DNA of 64,000 nt from Geobacillus icigianus (lineage in GTDB: Bacteria > Bacillota > Bacilli > Bacillales > Anoxybacillaceae): positions 68,556 through 132,555 of the forward strand of contig NZ_JPYA01000162.1 in NCBI RefSeq assembly GCF_000750005.1, read 5' to 3'. This document shows, in pieces, positions 35,693-44,921 of the stretch. The notes beneath the pieces are model-generated. The model searched no databases and was not told the DNA's origin. It saw only the letters and a program-made list of their open reading frames with translations. The position numbers were made by a program, and so were the translations under genes. The first letter of the stretch is position 1. Each line of letters begins with the position of its first letter.

Positions 35693-38467
35693 ATGGATTA
35701 CAAAGACACATTGCTCATGCCGAAAACCGAGTTTCCGATGCGCGGCAATTTGCCGAAGCGGGAACCGGAAATGCAAAAAAAATGGGAGGACATGGACATT
35801 TACCGGAAAGTGCAGGAGCGGACGAAAGGCCGGCCGCTGTTTGTCCTGCACGACGGCCCGCCGTACGCCAACGGCGACATTCATATCGGCCATGCGTTAA
35901 ACAAAATTTTAAAAGACATCATCGTCCGCTACAAATCGATGAACGGCTATTGCGCCCCGTACGTGCCGGGCTGGGATACGCATGGCTTGCCGATTGAAAC
36001 GGCGCTTACGAAACAAGGCGTCGATCGCAAATCGATGAGCGTCGCTGAGTTTCGCAAGCGGTGTGAGCAGTACGCGTATGAACAAATCGACAACCAGCGC
36101 CGGCAGTTCAAGCGGCTCGGGGTGCGCGGCGATTGGGACAACCCGTATATCACCCTCAAGCCGGAATACGAAGCCCAGCAAATGAAAGTGTTCGGCGAAA
36201 TGGCGAAAAAAGGGCTTATTTATAAAGGGCTCAAACCGGTGTACTGGTCCCCTTCGAGCGAATCGGCGCTCGCCGAAGCGGAAATCGAATACAAAGACAA
36301 ACGGTCGCCGTCAATTTATGTCGCGTTTCCGGTCAAAGACGGCAAAGGCGTGCTGGACGGCGACGTGCGGATCGTCATTTGGACGACGACGCCGTGGACG
36401 ATCCCGGCGAACTTGGCGATTGCCGTTCATCCAGAGTTGGACTACCATGTCATCGACGCCAACGGCCAGAAATACGTCGTCGCCGCCGCCTTGGCTGAAT
36501 CAGTGGCGAACGAAGTCGGCTGGGCGTCGTGGTCCGTCGTTAAAACCGTAAAAGGAAAAGAACTTGAGTACGTCGTCGCGAAACATCCGTTCTATGAGCG
36601 CGATTCGTTGGTCATCTGCGGCGAGCACGTCACGACCGACGCCGGCACCGGCTGCGTCCATACGGCGCCGGGCCACGGGGAAGACGACTTTGTCGTCGGG
36701 CAAAAATACGGGCTTCCGGTGCTCTGCCCGGTTGATGAGCGCGGCTACATGACCGAGGAAGCGCCCGGGTTTGCGGGTCTGTTTTATGAAGAAGCGAACA
36801 AGGCGATTACGCAAAAGCTCGAAGAAGTTGGAGCGCTCCTGAAGCTCGGCTTTATCACCCACTCGTATCCGCACGACTGGCGGACGAAGCAGCCGACGAT
36901 TTTCCGGGCGACGACGCAATGGTTTGCCTCGATTGATCAAATTCGCGGCCAGCTCCTTGACGCCATTAAGGAAACGAAATGGGTGCCAGAATGGGGCGAA
37001 ATCCGCATCCATAACATGGTGCGCGACCGCGGCGACTGGTGCATTTCCCGCCAGCGCGCCTGGGGGGTGCCGATTCCGGTCTTTTACGGTGAAAATGGCG
37101 AGCCGATCATCACCGATGAGACGATCGAGCATGTGTCAAACTTGTTCCGCCAATACGGCTCGAACGTTTGGTTTGAGCGCGAGGCGAAAGACTTATTGCC
37201 GGAAGGATTCACCCATCCGTCAAGCCCGAACGGCATCTTTACGAAAGAAACGGACATTATGGACGTCTGGTTTGACTCCGGCTCGTCGCATCAAGCGGTG
37301 CTCGTCGAGCGCGATGATTTGCAGCGTCCGGCTGATTTGTACTTGGAAGGGTCTGACCAATATCGCGGCTGGTTTAACTCGTCGTTGTCGACGGCGGTCG
37401 CCGTCACCGGCAAAGCACCGTATAAAGAGGTGTTAAGCCATGGCTTCGTTTTAGACGGCGAGGGGCGGAAAATGAGCAAATCGCTCGGCAACGTCGTCGT
37501 GCCGGCGAAAGTGATGGAACAATTTGGCGCCGACATTTTGCGCCTTTGGGTCGCCTCCGTTGACTATCAGGCCGACGTGCGCATTTCTGACCATATTTTG
37601 AAACAAGTGTCGGAAGTGTACCGGAAAATCCGCAACACGTTCCGGTTTATGCTCGGCAATTTGTTCGACTTCGATCCAAACCAAAACGCCGTGCCGGTTG
37701 GGGAGCTTGGCGAAGTCGACCGCTATATGCTGGCAAAGCTGAACAAGCTGATCGCCAAAGTGAAAAAAGCGTATGACAGCTACGATTTCGCCGCCGTCTA
37801 TCATGAGATGAACCATTTTTGCACGGTTGAGTTGAGCGCGTTCTATTTGGATATGGCAAAAGACATTTTGTACATTGAAGCGGCTGATTCGCGCGCCCGC
37901 CGCGCCGTGCAGACGGTGCTGTACGAGACGGTTGTCGCGTTGGCGAAGCTCATCGCCCCGATTTTGCCGCACACGGCCGATGAAGTGTGGGAGCATATCC
38001 CGAACCGGAGAGAAAACGTCGAAAGCGTCCAGCTCACCGACATGCCGGAGCCGATCGCCATCGATGGCGAAGAAGCGCTGTTGGCGAAATGGGATGCGTT
38101 TATGGATGTGCGCGATGATATTTTCAAAGCGCTCGAGAACGCCCGCAATGAAAAAGTGATCGGCAAATCGCTGACCGCCAGCGTCACGATCTATCCGAAA
38201 GACGAGGCGCGCAAGCTGTTGGCGTCGCTCGACGCTGATTTGCGCCAGCTCCTCATCGTCTCGGCCTTTTCGATCGCCGATGAGCCGTACGACGCCGCAC
38301 CGGCCGAAGCCGAACGGCTTACCCATGTGGCGGTCCTCGTTCGCCCGGCCGAAGGCGAGACGTGCGAGCGGTGCTGGACGGTGACGAAAGAAGTCGGCGC
38401 CGATCCATCGCATCCAACGCTTTGCCCGCGTTGTGCGCACATTGTGAACGAACATTATTCCGCGTAG
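35693..38467 (+). CDS. ileS: Isoleucyl-tRNA synthetase
   Basis: This 924-residue class I synthetase has HIGH (His64-His67) and KMSKS (593-597), an editing domain between them (with [13 protein letters not shown] and the [15 protein letters not shown] block), and a C-terminal zinc site: Cys891, Cys894, Cys911 and Cys914. The ATG at 35693 follows GGAGGAGCAAC and gives [20 protein letters not shown]. Expression is under the T-box leader. In B. subtilis ylyA and lspA follow; here a 10-kb island is inserted. Confidence 0.97.
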   Translation: MDYKDTLLMPKTEFPMRGNLPKREPEMQKKWEDMDIYRKVQERTKGRPLFVLHDGPPYANGDIHIGHALNKILKDIIVRYKSMNGYCAPYVPGWDTHGLPIETALTKQGVDRKSMSVAEFRKRCEQYAYEQIDNQRRQFKRLGVRGDWDNPYITLKPEYEAQQMKVFGEMAKKGLIYKGLKPVYWSPSSESALAEAEIEYKDKRSPSIYVAFPVKDGKGVLDGDVRIVIWTTTPWTIPANLAIAVHPELDYHVIDANGQKYVVAAALAESVANEVGWASWSVVKTVKGKELEYVVAKHPFYERDSLVICGEHVTTDAGTGCVHTAPGHGEDDFVVGQKYGLPVLCPVDERGYMTEEAPGFAGLFYEEANKAITQKLEEVGALLKLGFITHSYPHDWRTKQPTIFRATTQWFASIDQIRGQLLDAIKETKWVPEWGEIRIHNMVRDRGDWCISRQRAWGVPIPVFYGENGEPIITDETIEHVSNLFRQYGSNVWFEREAKDLLPEGFTHPSSPNGIFTKETDIMDVWFDSGSSHQAVLVERDDLQRPADLYLEGSDQYRGWFNSSLSTAVAVTGKAPYKEVLSHGFVLDGEGRKMSKSLGNVVVPAKVMEQFGADILRLWVASVDYQADVRISDHILKQVSEVYRKIRNTFRFMLGNLFDFDPNQNAVPVGELGEVDRYMLAKLNKLIAKVKKAYDSYDFAAVYHEMNHFCTVELSAFYLDMAKDILYIEAADSRARRAVQTVLYETVVALAKLIAPILPHTADEVWEHIPNRRENVESVQLTDMPEPIAIDGEEALLAKWDAFMDVRDDIFKALENARNEKVIGKSLTASVTIYPKDEARKLLASLDADLRQLLIVSAFSIADEPYDAAPAEAERLTHVAVLVRPAEGETCERCWTVTKEVGADPSHPTLCPRCAHIVNEHYSA

Positions 38468-38471
38468 CGAA

Positions 38472-38513
38472 AAGCGGCAGGTTGCCTTGGGGCGGCCTTG
38501 CCGCTTGCTTTTG
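38472..38513 (+). terminator. Likely terminator after ileS
   Basis: AAGCGGCA (38472-38479) pairs with TGCCGCTT (38499-38506), followed by GCTTTT. The T tract is short. Confidence 0.5.
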
Positions 38514-38771
38514 GTGGAGGAAAAAAACCAAAACGATGGTGTAAAAAACGCAAAGGGATCAGGGGGGTTGTTTTTGTCAAGAAAAAGTGCAGAATGTTGC
38601 AGTGTATAAATTCAATTCTGTAGTTGAACCAATGCTGTCAAACTCCGTGTCGCATGAGCCTCCGTCGCATTTACTCCATCATCTTCGACCACACGTTTGC
38701 TTAAAATTATAAGGTTTATAGCTCAATTTTCCTATTATTTGTGAATATATTGTGAATTCCCATGTAAAAGG
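38514..38771. other. Left border of the accessory island, gene-poor
   Basis: About 260 bases lie between the ileS terminator and the island promoter. One short frame from the GTG at 38601 encodes about 36 residues beginning VYKFNSVVEPMLSNSV and ending in HLLHHLRPHVCLKL. It has no ribosome site and may be a fragment of a mobile-element gene; I do not recognise it. Base composition becomes AT-richer from about 38560. Confidence 0.4.
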
Positions 38772-38800
38772 TTGACATTTTCTTCTTCTTTTTTTATAAT
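38772..38800 (+). promoter_or_regulatory. Consensus sigma-A promoter of the island
   Basis: TTGACA at 38772-38777 and TATAAT at 38795-38800 are perfect hexamers with a 17-base spacer, 52 bases before the first large membrane gene. Confidence 0.85.
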
Positions 38801-38852
38801 GCCATTGAATTTTACAAACATTTCAAATTCATGATTAGAGAGGGCATTCCAT

Positions 38853-40721
38853 ATGAAATGGGTGTTCATTTCAAGAATGGCGTCCCGCTTAAAAGCAGAA
38901 GCTAGTTTCATATTCGTATTTTCTGGGGTTTTGATGTTTGTTTGCCTCAATCCCCATACCATCAATCCAGCGGAATGGATCTTATATACGAAATATTTGG
39001 TTCCGATTGGAATGGCCGTCTGGCTGCTCTTCAGCTTCCGTTTGCATGTTTCGTTGTTCACTTCGACTCCAATTCACTGGATCGCGATGAATGACATCAT
39101 GCCAACCCCGCAAAAGATCGTCTTCTGCCAAACTTTGATCGCATTTATTTGTTTTTTCGCTTGGCAACTGGCCTTGGCCGGGATCATCGCCGGTGCGGTG
39201 GCGGCCAACTATTCAGCGGGTTGGGATCTTTTCACTTTTCTGTTTCCATTGTATTTGATTCATTTTCTTCTACCATTTCTATGGGCGTGGATGATCGGAT
39301 TGTCCACAGGCGCTGTTTACGCCTATCATTCTTCGAAAAAAGCAATGTTGCTCGTTGGCGTGTTTGTTTTGTGGATCATCGTGCTGTTTTCTTTGGAATA
39401 TCGCAATCCATCCTTCTCCTTGTGGGGAAACCATCGTTGGCCTTACATTGACCCGTTATTCAGCCTAACCTTCCAAAAAGAACGCGTGCTGATCAAATTG
39501 GCGTATATTCTTTCTTCCATCGCCGTTTATGGCGTTTTTCGAAGCATGCGGCGATCCTTCGCGGGGCTTGCGGCTAGTGTGACTCTCGTTATTTTCGTAA
39601 CAATTTTCCTTCAACATGCACAATCAAAATTCCAGTTGGATGACATTCTGTTGGCAAACGACGTCAAACTCTATCAACAAATTAAACATCAGGCTCAGCC
39701 CAAGAACATCCCGTTGCATGGATATTGGAAAATCAAGGAGATCGAGGTGAATCCGAAATCCACGTATCCGATCAAAGCCACACTCTCTCTGCATCCGAAA
39801 GAACACACCGTTCGTTTTTCGATCAACGAGCAATTTCAAATCGATCATATCCAAGGCGGAGGGAAGCGTTTCCCCTTTCAACAACAAGGAAACGTTGTTC
39901 AGGTGCAGACCAACGGCGCCCCATCCATGACGATCTATTATCGGCATACGTTCGGCTCAACCTTTTATCCGTTGACATCGGGCGTCACGTTGTTGCCATT
40001 TGAAGCCAACTGGTATCCACAGTCCATGGATTCAACGCTTTACGATATCGACTCATCCGGAACGCTTCATTCCAATGTGGAAACGAAAACATGTACACGA
40101 GTCAACATGATTGTCGGAAAGGAAAAGTACCGTTGGCACGGGGACCATCTCCCTTGTCTCTCCGTGATCAATGGTCCTTACAAACAAATTCAAGTGCAAC
40201 ATACTCGTTTCCTTGTTTATAAACCATTTCTCACTACAACAAGAAATTATATGGAATTGAAGCATCAACTCGTTTCCATCCGCAATGAGCTATGCGACTT
40301 GTTTCCGAATCTTGCAAAGACAGATTATTGCACAAAAGAAGTCAAGAGCGTCTCAATCATCCCAAAAAGCATCAACACCACAAACCTTTCGCTGTACGAC
40401 AGCACGGTGGCTGACGGAAACTACACGTTTTATGTTGATCCGTTCTTGGACGTCAATGGCACTCCGGCAACCATACATATTCAGGAGTTGGCTGCGTTTT
40501 TCATCCCATACCGATTGTTCGAAAACGAACAGATCAGTCTCTTTGTCGGCTTGTATTTAATGGAAAAACTACATATTCCATCTATCGGATATGAAAACAG
40601 ATTAGCAGAAAAAGCCTCCATTAACTCAACAGCATGGGAACATTACAAGGCATTATCGATGAAAGAAAAAGAAAACATACTGATTCATCTAGTACAAGAA
40701 AGGGGGAAAGGAGACAGATGA
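38853..40721 (+). CDS. Island cassette 1: ABC-2-like membrane protein with M1-peptidase-like ectodomain
   Basis: This 622-residue protein has about six to seven membrane spans in the first 250 residues, arranged like an ABC-2 permease. An extracellular region follows whose first part (IKEIEVNPKSTYPIKATLSL ... FPFQQQGNVVQV ... LLPFEANWYPQ) resembles the beta-rich N-domain of M1 aminopeptidases. At the place where HExxH should be, the sequence reads Q-E-L-A-A (544-548), so both zinc histidines are lost. AGAGAGGG precedes the ATG at 38853. It is related to the genes at 41010 and 44922. Its own ATPase gene, directly downstream, is truncated. The function is unknown. Confidence 0.75.
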   Translation: MKWVFISRMASRLKAEASFIFVFSGVLMFVCLNPHTINPAEWILYTKYLVPIGMAVWLLFSFRLHVSLFTSTPIHWIAMNDIMPTPQKIVFCQTLIAFICFFAWQLALAGIIAGAVAANYSAGWDLFTFLFPLYLIHFLLPFLWAWMIGLSTGAVYAYHSSKKAMLLVGVFVLWIIVLFSLEYRNPSFSLWGNHRWPYIDPLFSLTFQKERVLIKLAYILSSIAVYGVFRSMRRSFAGLAASVTLVIFVTIFLQHAQSKFQLDDILLANDVKLYQQIKHQAQPKNIPLHGYWKIKEIEVNPKSTYPIKATLSLHPKEHTVRFSINEQFQIDHIQGGGKRFPFQQQGNVVQVQTNGAPSMTIYYRHTFGSTFYPLTSGVTLLPFEANWYPQSMDSTLYDIDSSGTLHSNVETKTCTRVNMIVGKEKYRWHGDHLPCLSVINGPYKQIQVQHTRFLVYKPFLTTTRNYMELKHQLVSIRNELCDLFPNLAKTDYCTKEVKSVSIIPKSINTTNLSLYDSTVADGNYTFYVDPFLDVNGTPATIHIQELAAFFIPYRLFENEQISLFVGLYLMEKLHIPSIGYENRLAEKASINSTAWEHYKALSMKEKENILIHLVQERGKGDR

Positions 40722-40792
40722 TGGAATTAAAAAACGTGACCATTAAGCACCATCGCCAACTTATTTTGCATCATTGTTCCGTCAATCAGTAA
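40718..40792 (+). pseudogene. Truncated ABC ATPase remnant of cassette 1
   Basis: The frame starts at ATG ATG (40718/40721), overlaps the stop of the large gene, follows GGAAAGGAGA, and encodes MMELKNVTIKHHRQLILHHC before stopping at 40790-40792. This is the first strand pair of an ABC ATPase (compare MIHISSVTKRIKKQIIL in cassette 2). The Walker A motif and everything after it are gone. The break runs directly into the peptide remnant that follows, which suggests one deletion removed the rest of cassette 1. Confidence 0.7.
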
Positions 40793-40896
40793 AAAAATCT
40801 TTTACAGCTGAGAATGGGGCTTTCTACTATGCTGAAGCATATACACAAGCCAATGCGACCTCTATTTATGGTGAAGCAAAAGTGACTGTGAATTAA
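40792..40896 (+). pseudogene. C-terminal remnant of a small protein, upstream of cassette 2
   Basis: An open stretch of 34 codons without a start encodes a fragment that includes SFTAENGAFYYAEAYTQAN and ends IYGEAKVTVN before a TAA at 40894-40896. It resembles the remnant at 44610-44810: both share the pattern FT...G..YY.....Q....S.YG..(V)TV and stop after a V-T-V/K-type end. A 12-base-stem hairpin follows, then cassette 2. I infer the 3' part of a small, probably exported protein gene whose start was deleted. The family was not recognised. Confidence 0.5.
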
Positions 40897-40917
40897 GTTT
40901 AGACTCTTCGTTTAACA

Positions 40918-40965
40918 AGCAAGCGAATGGTCAAAACGGTTCGCCGACATTCGCTTGCTCCCTTT
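40918..40965 (+). terminator. Hairpin between peptide remnant and cassette 2
   Basis: AGCAAGCGAATG (40918-40929) pairs perfectly with CATTCGCTTGCT (40948-40959), followed by CCCTTTT. This could be a terminator or attenuator separating the small gene from the transporter genes. Confidence 0.75.
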
Positions 40966-41009
40966 TATCGTTCATCGATACGACCTTGTTGAAAATGGAG
41001 TGACAGCTT

Positions 41010-43061
41010 ATGGCTTTGTTTGCTCGCCTATCGTGGTTTTATGCCAAACAGATGGGAAAAAGCATTCTCTATATGGGAACATACACGTTTTGGTTCATCA
41101 TGTTGATGATGCGTTTTCTCATTCGCCAGTACGATTCGTTTGGTAAGACGGATTATGGAAATTTTGTCGGAGAAATGACGCTAATCGTTCAAGCGGCCAT
41201 GCTGCTGTTTATGGTGTTTTTTTACAAGTTGTTCTCTGATGAATATCGATTTGGCGCCAATCTTTTGTTTGCCGGTTCATTGCGTATCACAGCGTTGAAA
41301 ATCGCCGCCTTGTTCGCCAATCACCTGTTGTTTCTTGCATTCTTCACCAGTCTGCAAGTTGTACTCGTATGGCAGTTTTATCGGACATGGAGCCTTCCCT
41401 TTTCTTCGTTGTATACTGAAACGGCATCGTATATCGCCGCATATTGGCTATCGCCACTTGTATTTGCCTTTTTTCTTGGTATTTTCACTGCACTATTGTT
41501 CGGGAAAAGCCGATTAAGCTTTGCTTGGATGGTGATCATTTGGCTGGCAATCGGCCCGGTGAATACCCAATTGTTTTCTCGTTATTTCCAGCGCCTCCCC
41601 TTTTCCGACGTCCGTAGTTTGTTCTACATCGGTCCGTTGAATATGGACGATGTATTTCGTGATGTTATTGGATACAACGTCAGCCTTCCGACGTATATGA
41701 AACTATTGTTTTGGATTCTAACCTCGATGATGGCGGTATGGGCCATTCTTTGGAAAACAGCCCGCACTACAAAGGAGAAAGCGGCCATTATCATAGGCGT
41801 TACTTTGCTTTTGGCGGGTGATGCTTGGGTGTTTCCGCATATTTGCACAGGAAGCAAACTGGTGTTTAGTTATGCTGATTTGGATCAAGAAAACGATTTC
41901 TATCGAACTCATAACCCAACCATTTCACCGAGCACATTGCGCTATTCGATTGAACGGTACGACATTCAGCTGGAGGCCAAAAATAGTGTACATGCCAAAG
42001 TGAAAGCGACCTTGCGACAAATTCAGGGCAACACACTGTCGTTTGTGCTTTACCATCATTTTTCTCTGAAACAAATCACTGATCAAACCGGAAAACAGTT
42101 GCCGTTTATTCAACAAGGGGATGTCATCACGGTCAAACGATCATCAAATCGCTTGACCGATGAATGGACATTTGAGTATCAAATGAACGATTCGGCACAA
42201 ATTCCCGTTTCACCGCGCTATTTGTTTTTGCCGAGCGACTTCAGCTGGTTGCCGACAAAAGCCGACCATGCACCGTTTGCCTTTGTGAACGTTCATTCCA
42301 GTCCGGCGCCTGTATCGATGCAACCGAGCCATCCGATCCACTATACGTTGTCATTTCATGGAACGGTGCCGTTTTATACGAATTTGCCGCTCCGGAGCGA
42401 CGGAATGTACGAAGGAGTTGTGTCCAGCGGCATTACAGCTATAGCGGGAATGTTTTTGAAAGAAAGGATCGGACCATGGCAGATCGTGTACCCCGCCGAT
42501 TGGTCCAATCTTGAGCAGGATTGGTCCGTCTTTGAACGTCACGTGCGACGCATTCACCACGACACCGTTCAGATGTTCGGCTTAAAAGGGGTAAAGTTGC
42601 CGACAAATATCGTGTTGCTCGCTCCCCATGGTGAACAACGGAGCGTATATAGAAGCGATCATTTGCTTCTTCAAATTGATACGCCATATTCCCTTCACTC
42701 CCAAGAAGGAACATTGATGTATTTGCCGGAAATTTTAACGGAAGGACTTCTTTGGAAGGAAACGCATTCATCGAGACAAAAAGAAGTGTTTCAAGCATTG
42801 CTGACAAGATGGTTCCAGCAACAATTGGCCCTTCCCTATTCCGGAGGAGATTTGACGTTTGATGTAGCTTTGTCAGTGGACTCTCCTGATGGGAAAACGG
42901 AGGAAGAGCTCAGGCAGCTGTTTGGGGAATATGAACGCTTATCGGATAGGAAAAAACAAAAATTTTTGGCTTTATGGTATAAACAAATCAAGGAAGGAGC
43001 AGACGATAGCTGGGAGAAAACCATCCAACTTATCCGCATGGTTCGGGAGGGACAGACATGA
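41010..43061 (+). CDS. Island cassette 2: ABC-2-like membrane protein with M1-peptidase-like ectodomain
   Basis: This 683-residue protein has about seven membrane spans in residues 1-270, followed by an ectodomain (about 290-683) that begins LRYSIERYDIQLEAKNSVHA and continues like an M1 aminopeptidase N-domain (LPFIQQGDVITVKRSS, then SDFSWLPTKADHAPF). The zinc motif HExxH is replaced by P-E-I-L-T (573-577), keeping only the glutamate. The ATG at 41010 follows TGGAGTGA. The stop overlaps the ATPase start (ATGA). With the next two genes it forms a complete transporter cassette. The substrate is unknown. Confidence 0.78.
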   Translation: MALFARLSWFYAKQMGKSILYMGTYTFWFIMLMMRFLIRQYDSFGKTDYGNFVGEMTLIVQAAMLLFMVFFYKLFSDEYRFGANLLFAGSLRITALKIAALFANHLLFLAFFTSLQVVLVWQFYRTWSLPFSSLYTETASYIAAYWLSPLVFAFFLGIFTALLFGKSRLSFAWMVIIWLAIGPVNTQLFSRYFQRLPFSDVRSLFYIGPLNMDDVFRDVIGYNVSLPTYMKLLFWILTSMMAVWAILWKTARTTKEKAAIIIGVTLLLAGDAWVFPHICTGSKLVFSYADLDQENDFYRTHNPTISPSTLRYSIERYDIQLEAKNSVHAKVKATLRQIQGNTLSFVLYHHFSLKQITDQTGKQLPFIQQGDVITVKRSSNRLTDEWTFEYQMNDSAQIPVSPRYLFLPSDFSWLPTKADHAPFAFVNVHSSPAPVSMQPSHPIHYTLSFHGTVPFYTNLPLRSDGMYEGVVSSGITAIAGMFLKERIGPWQIVYPADWSNLEQDWSVFERHVRRIHHDTVQMFGLKGVKLPTNIVLLAPHGEQRSVYRSDHLLLQIDTPYSLHSQEGTLMYLPEILTEGLLWKETHSSRQKEVFQALLTRWFQQQLALPYSGGDLTFDVALSVDSPDGKTEEELRQLFGEYERLSDRKKQKFLALWYKQIKEGADDSWEKTIQLIRMVREGQT

Positions 43062-43927
43062 TCCATATATCCAGCGTCACAAAACGAATCAAAAAACAAA
43101 TCATTTTATCCAATGTATCGCTTTGTATGGAAGGGATTTACGGGTTAGTTGGACCGAACGGAGCTGGCAAGACAACATTGATGAAAATCTTGGCTGGCTT
43201 GACACCCATGAATGATGGACAGGTGGCGATTGATGGACAAAGCTGTACCAAAGGAAAATATGTGAAAGCCCCTGAACGGATCGGTTATTTGCCGCAAGAT
43301 TTCATGGTCTATCCTAACATTACGGTCGAAGAAGCGCTTGACCATCTCGCCTTATTGCAAGGAATGATGGACAAACACAAACGGCACGCAGCCGTTGCTG
43401 AAGCCATTCAAAAAGTGAACTTGAACGGACACGAGACAAAAAAGATGTCTGAGCTGTCCGGCGGAATGCGGCGACGAGTGGGAATTGCTCATTTATTGAC
43501 GCGAAAGCCATCCATCTTGCTGTTTGATGAGCCGACCGCCGGCTTAGATATTGAAGAACGAATCCGGTTTCGCCATCTGCTCAAACAGCTTGGTTCCGAA
43601 CATACGATTGTTATTTCTTCCCATATTGTGGAAGATATTGAGTTTTTATGCACCAAAATCGGAATTTTAAAACAAGGGCAAGTGTTGTTTGAAGGCACGC
43701 CGTCTGAGCTGAAGTCCTGCGCAGAAGGCTTCGTGTGGGAATATTGCATACATCCCGAAGAATTGGATGACTTGATCGCAGCGAGAGAAGTGGTACAGCT
43801 TCTCGAAGAAGAAGATGGTATTCACGCACGAGTGTTCTCGCAAAATGAGGAAACAGGGGGGAGACGGGTCAAACCACGATTGATCGATGGCTATTTGGCT
43901 GTTGTCAGAAGAGGGGGATCAAGATGA
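43058..43927 (+). CDS. Island cassette 2: ABC transporter ATPase
   Basis: This 289-residue ABC ATPase has Walker A (GPNGAGKTTLMK, near residue 35), the Q-loop region YLPQDFMVYPN, the signature LSGGMRRRVGIAH and Walker B ILLFDEPTAGLD, all intact. It is of the single-domain type used with ABC-2 permeases in drug, bacteriocin and peptide export or immunity. Start and stop both overlap the flanking genes by 4 bases, so the three genes are translationally coupled. It is closely similar to the ATPase at 46924. Confidence 0.9.
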   Translation: MIHISSVTKRIKKQIILSNVSLCMEGIYGLVGPNGAGKTTLMKILAGLTPMNDGQVAIDGQSCTKGKYVKAPERIGYLPQDFMVYPNITVEEALDHLALLQGMMDKHKRHAAVAEAIQKVNLNGHETKKMSELSGGMRRRVGIAHLLTRKPSILLFDEPTAGLDIEERIRFRHLLKQLGSEHTIVISSHIVEDIEFLCTKIGILKQGQVLFEGTPSELKSCAEGFVWEYCIHPEELDDLIAAREVVQLLEEEDGIHARVFSQNEETGGRRVKPRLIDGYLAVVRRGGSR

Positions 43928-44583
43928 GAGCTTACATCGAATGGATAAGAGCCGCTTTTGTGTTTGACCGAAAAACAATGGGCGGAGCCTGTTTTGTTCC
44001 ACCAGTGATGTTCATCCTATCACTGTTGCTTATTTTGCTTGTCGCCCGCAAACCGTCAAGTATTTACGACAATGTGATAATCATCCAAGGGCTGTTCATC
44101 CCGTTTTCCGGCTGGCACTTGATTTATCGATTCGGTGAACTGTATGAAGACGGGGCGCAAGAGACGCTTATCCCTTATTATAGGCAATGGTTTGGGATTG
44201 ATATCGTACGTTATTCTTTCATCCATTTGTTAGGGGTCGCCATGCTAAGCGGGGCATTCATGTGGAGATATGGCATTACTTCTTTGTCTTTTTTGAATCT
44301 CATTCATTTCATTCTATTGACTTTCTTTTACCTATTTTTCAGCACTGCCTCCCTTGTTCTTACAAAAAACACGAATATCGCATTGACAATCATTTTTCTT
44401 TATACGGTGCTTGAAGTGGCCACATTAGGAACGTTCATGCCTTGGCCGCATATCTTTTTGTTCGAACCACCGGTTTGGGAACCGATGCTCATCAGCAAAT
44501 TCATCATGCTAACGCTGTCCATCTTTCTAGCAGCATTCATCACCATTGTATGGATCAGTAAGGGAGATCGGAAACCCCAATAA
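43924..44583 (+). CDS. Island cassette 2: small multi-pass permease subunit
   Basis: This 219-residue protein consists of six hydrophobic segments. It is clearly related to the 210-residue protein at 47783; both share the motif TFMPWPHIFLFEPPV / TFMPWPHLFLFQAPV near the fifth span and the block GWHLIYRF..LYEDGAQE / GWHLVFLYRHLYDEGAKE. It most likely forms the second membrane component with the large gene product. No family with a known function was recognised. Confidence 0.72.
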   Translation: MRAYIEWIRAAFVFDRKTMGGACFVPPVMFILSLLLILLVARKPSSIYDNVIIIQGLFIPFSGWHLIYRFGELYEDGAQETLIPYYRQWFGIDIVRYSFIHLLGVAMLSGAFMWRYGITSLSFLNLIHFILLTFFYLFFSTASLVLTKNTNIALTIIFLYTVLEVATLGTFMPWPHIFLFEPPVWEPMLISKFIMLTLSIFLAAFITIVWISKGDRKPQ

Positions 44584-44609
44584 AGGCTAACGTTTGGCCG
44601 CAAATAACC

Positions 44610-44810
44610 TCTTCTCCCCTAAAAGCGAGAGGCTATGCTTACAAATCGATTAATTGGTGGCCCGATAGCGTCGTCGCCTCCACCAACTGGCTCAATCCTA
44701 GGCAAGAAGAAACGCGCAATTTTACACAACGAAAAGGCGATAAATATTATGGCCAAATTGTGGGCCAAACGGTTGGTTCAAGCGGATACGTGACCATTAC
44801 GGTCAAATAA
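44610..44810 (+). pseudogene. C-terminal remnant of a small protein, upstream of cassette 3
   Basis: This frame has no usable start codon and is open from about 44562 to a TAA at 44808-44810. The likely native part includes GYAYKSINWWPDSVVASTNW, then NFTQRKGDKYYGQIVGQ and the end SGYVTITVK. The last 31 residues align with the remnant at 40792-40896. An aromatic, Ser/Thr-rich sequence with a beta-like end suggests an exported protein or bacteriocin-like product. It lies between the complete permease gene of cassette 2 and the large gene of cassette 3. Confidence 0.5.
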
Positions 44811-44836
44811 CGATGCCGAATCCGGATGATAAAGGA

Positions 44837-44884
44837 GTCAGGGATACGCGTAAAAAATAAAGCGGTCCCTGACCGCATTCTTCT
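44837..44884 (+). terminator. Hairpin between peptide remnant and cassette 3
   Basis: GTCAGGGA (44837-44844) pairs with TCCCTGAC (44866-44873), followed by a pyrimidine-rich tract (CTTCTTTTG). It is placed like the hairpin before cassette 2. Confidence 0.6.
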
Positions 44885-44921
44885 TTTGTCAACTTCTTGG
44901 AAAGAAAGCGGTTGATCGGCG

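Noticed and set aside
38601..38711. Short frame VYKFNSVVEPML... as a small gene
   Set aside because: No ribosome site, lies ahead of the island promoter, and looks like a fragment; noted only as intergenic content.
40792..44810. Assignment of the peptide remnants to the lactococcin 972 bacteriocin family
   Set aside because: An aromatic YY motif near the end is suggestive, but the rest of that family's pattern, including its C-terminus, does not fit. Left unassigned.
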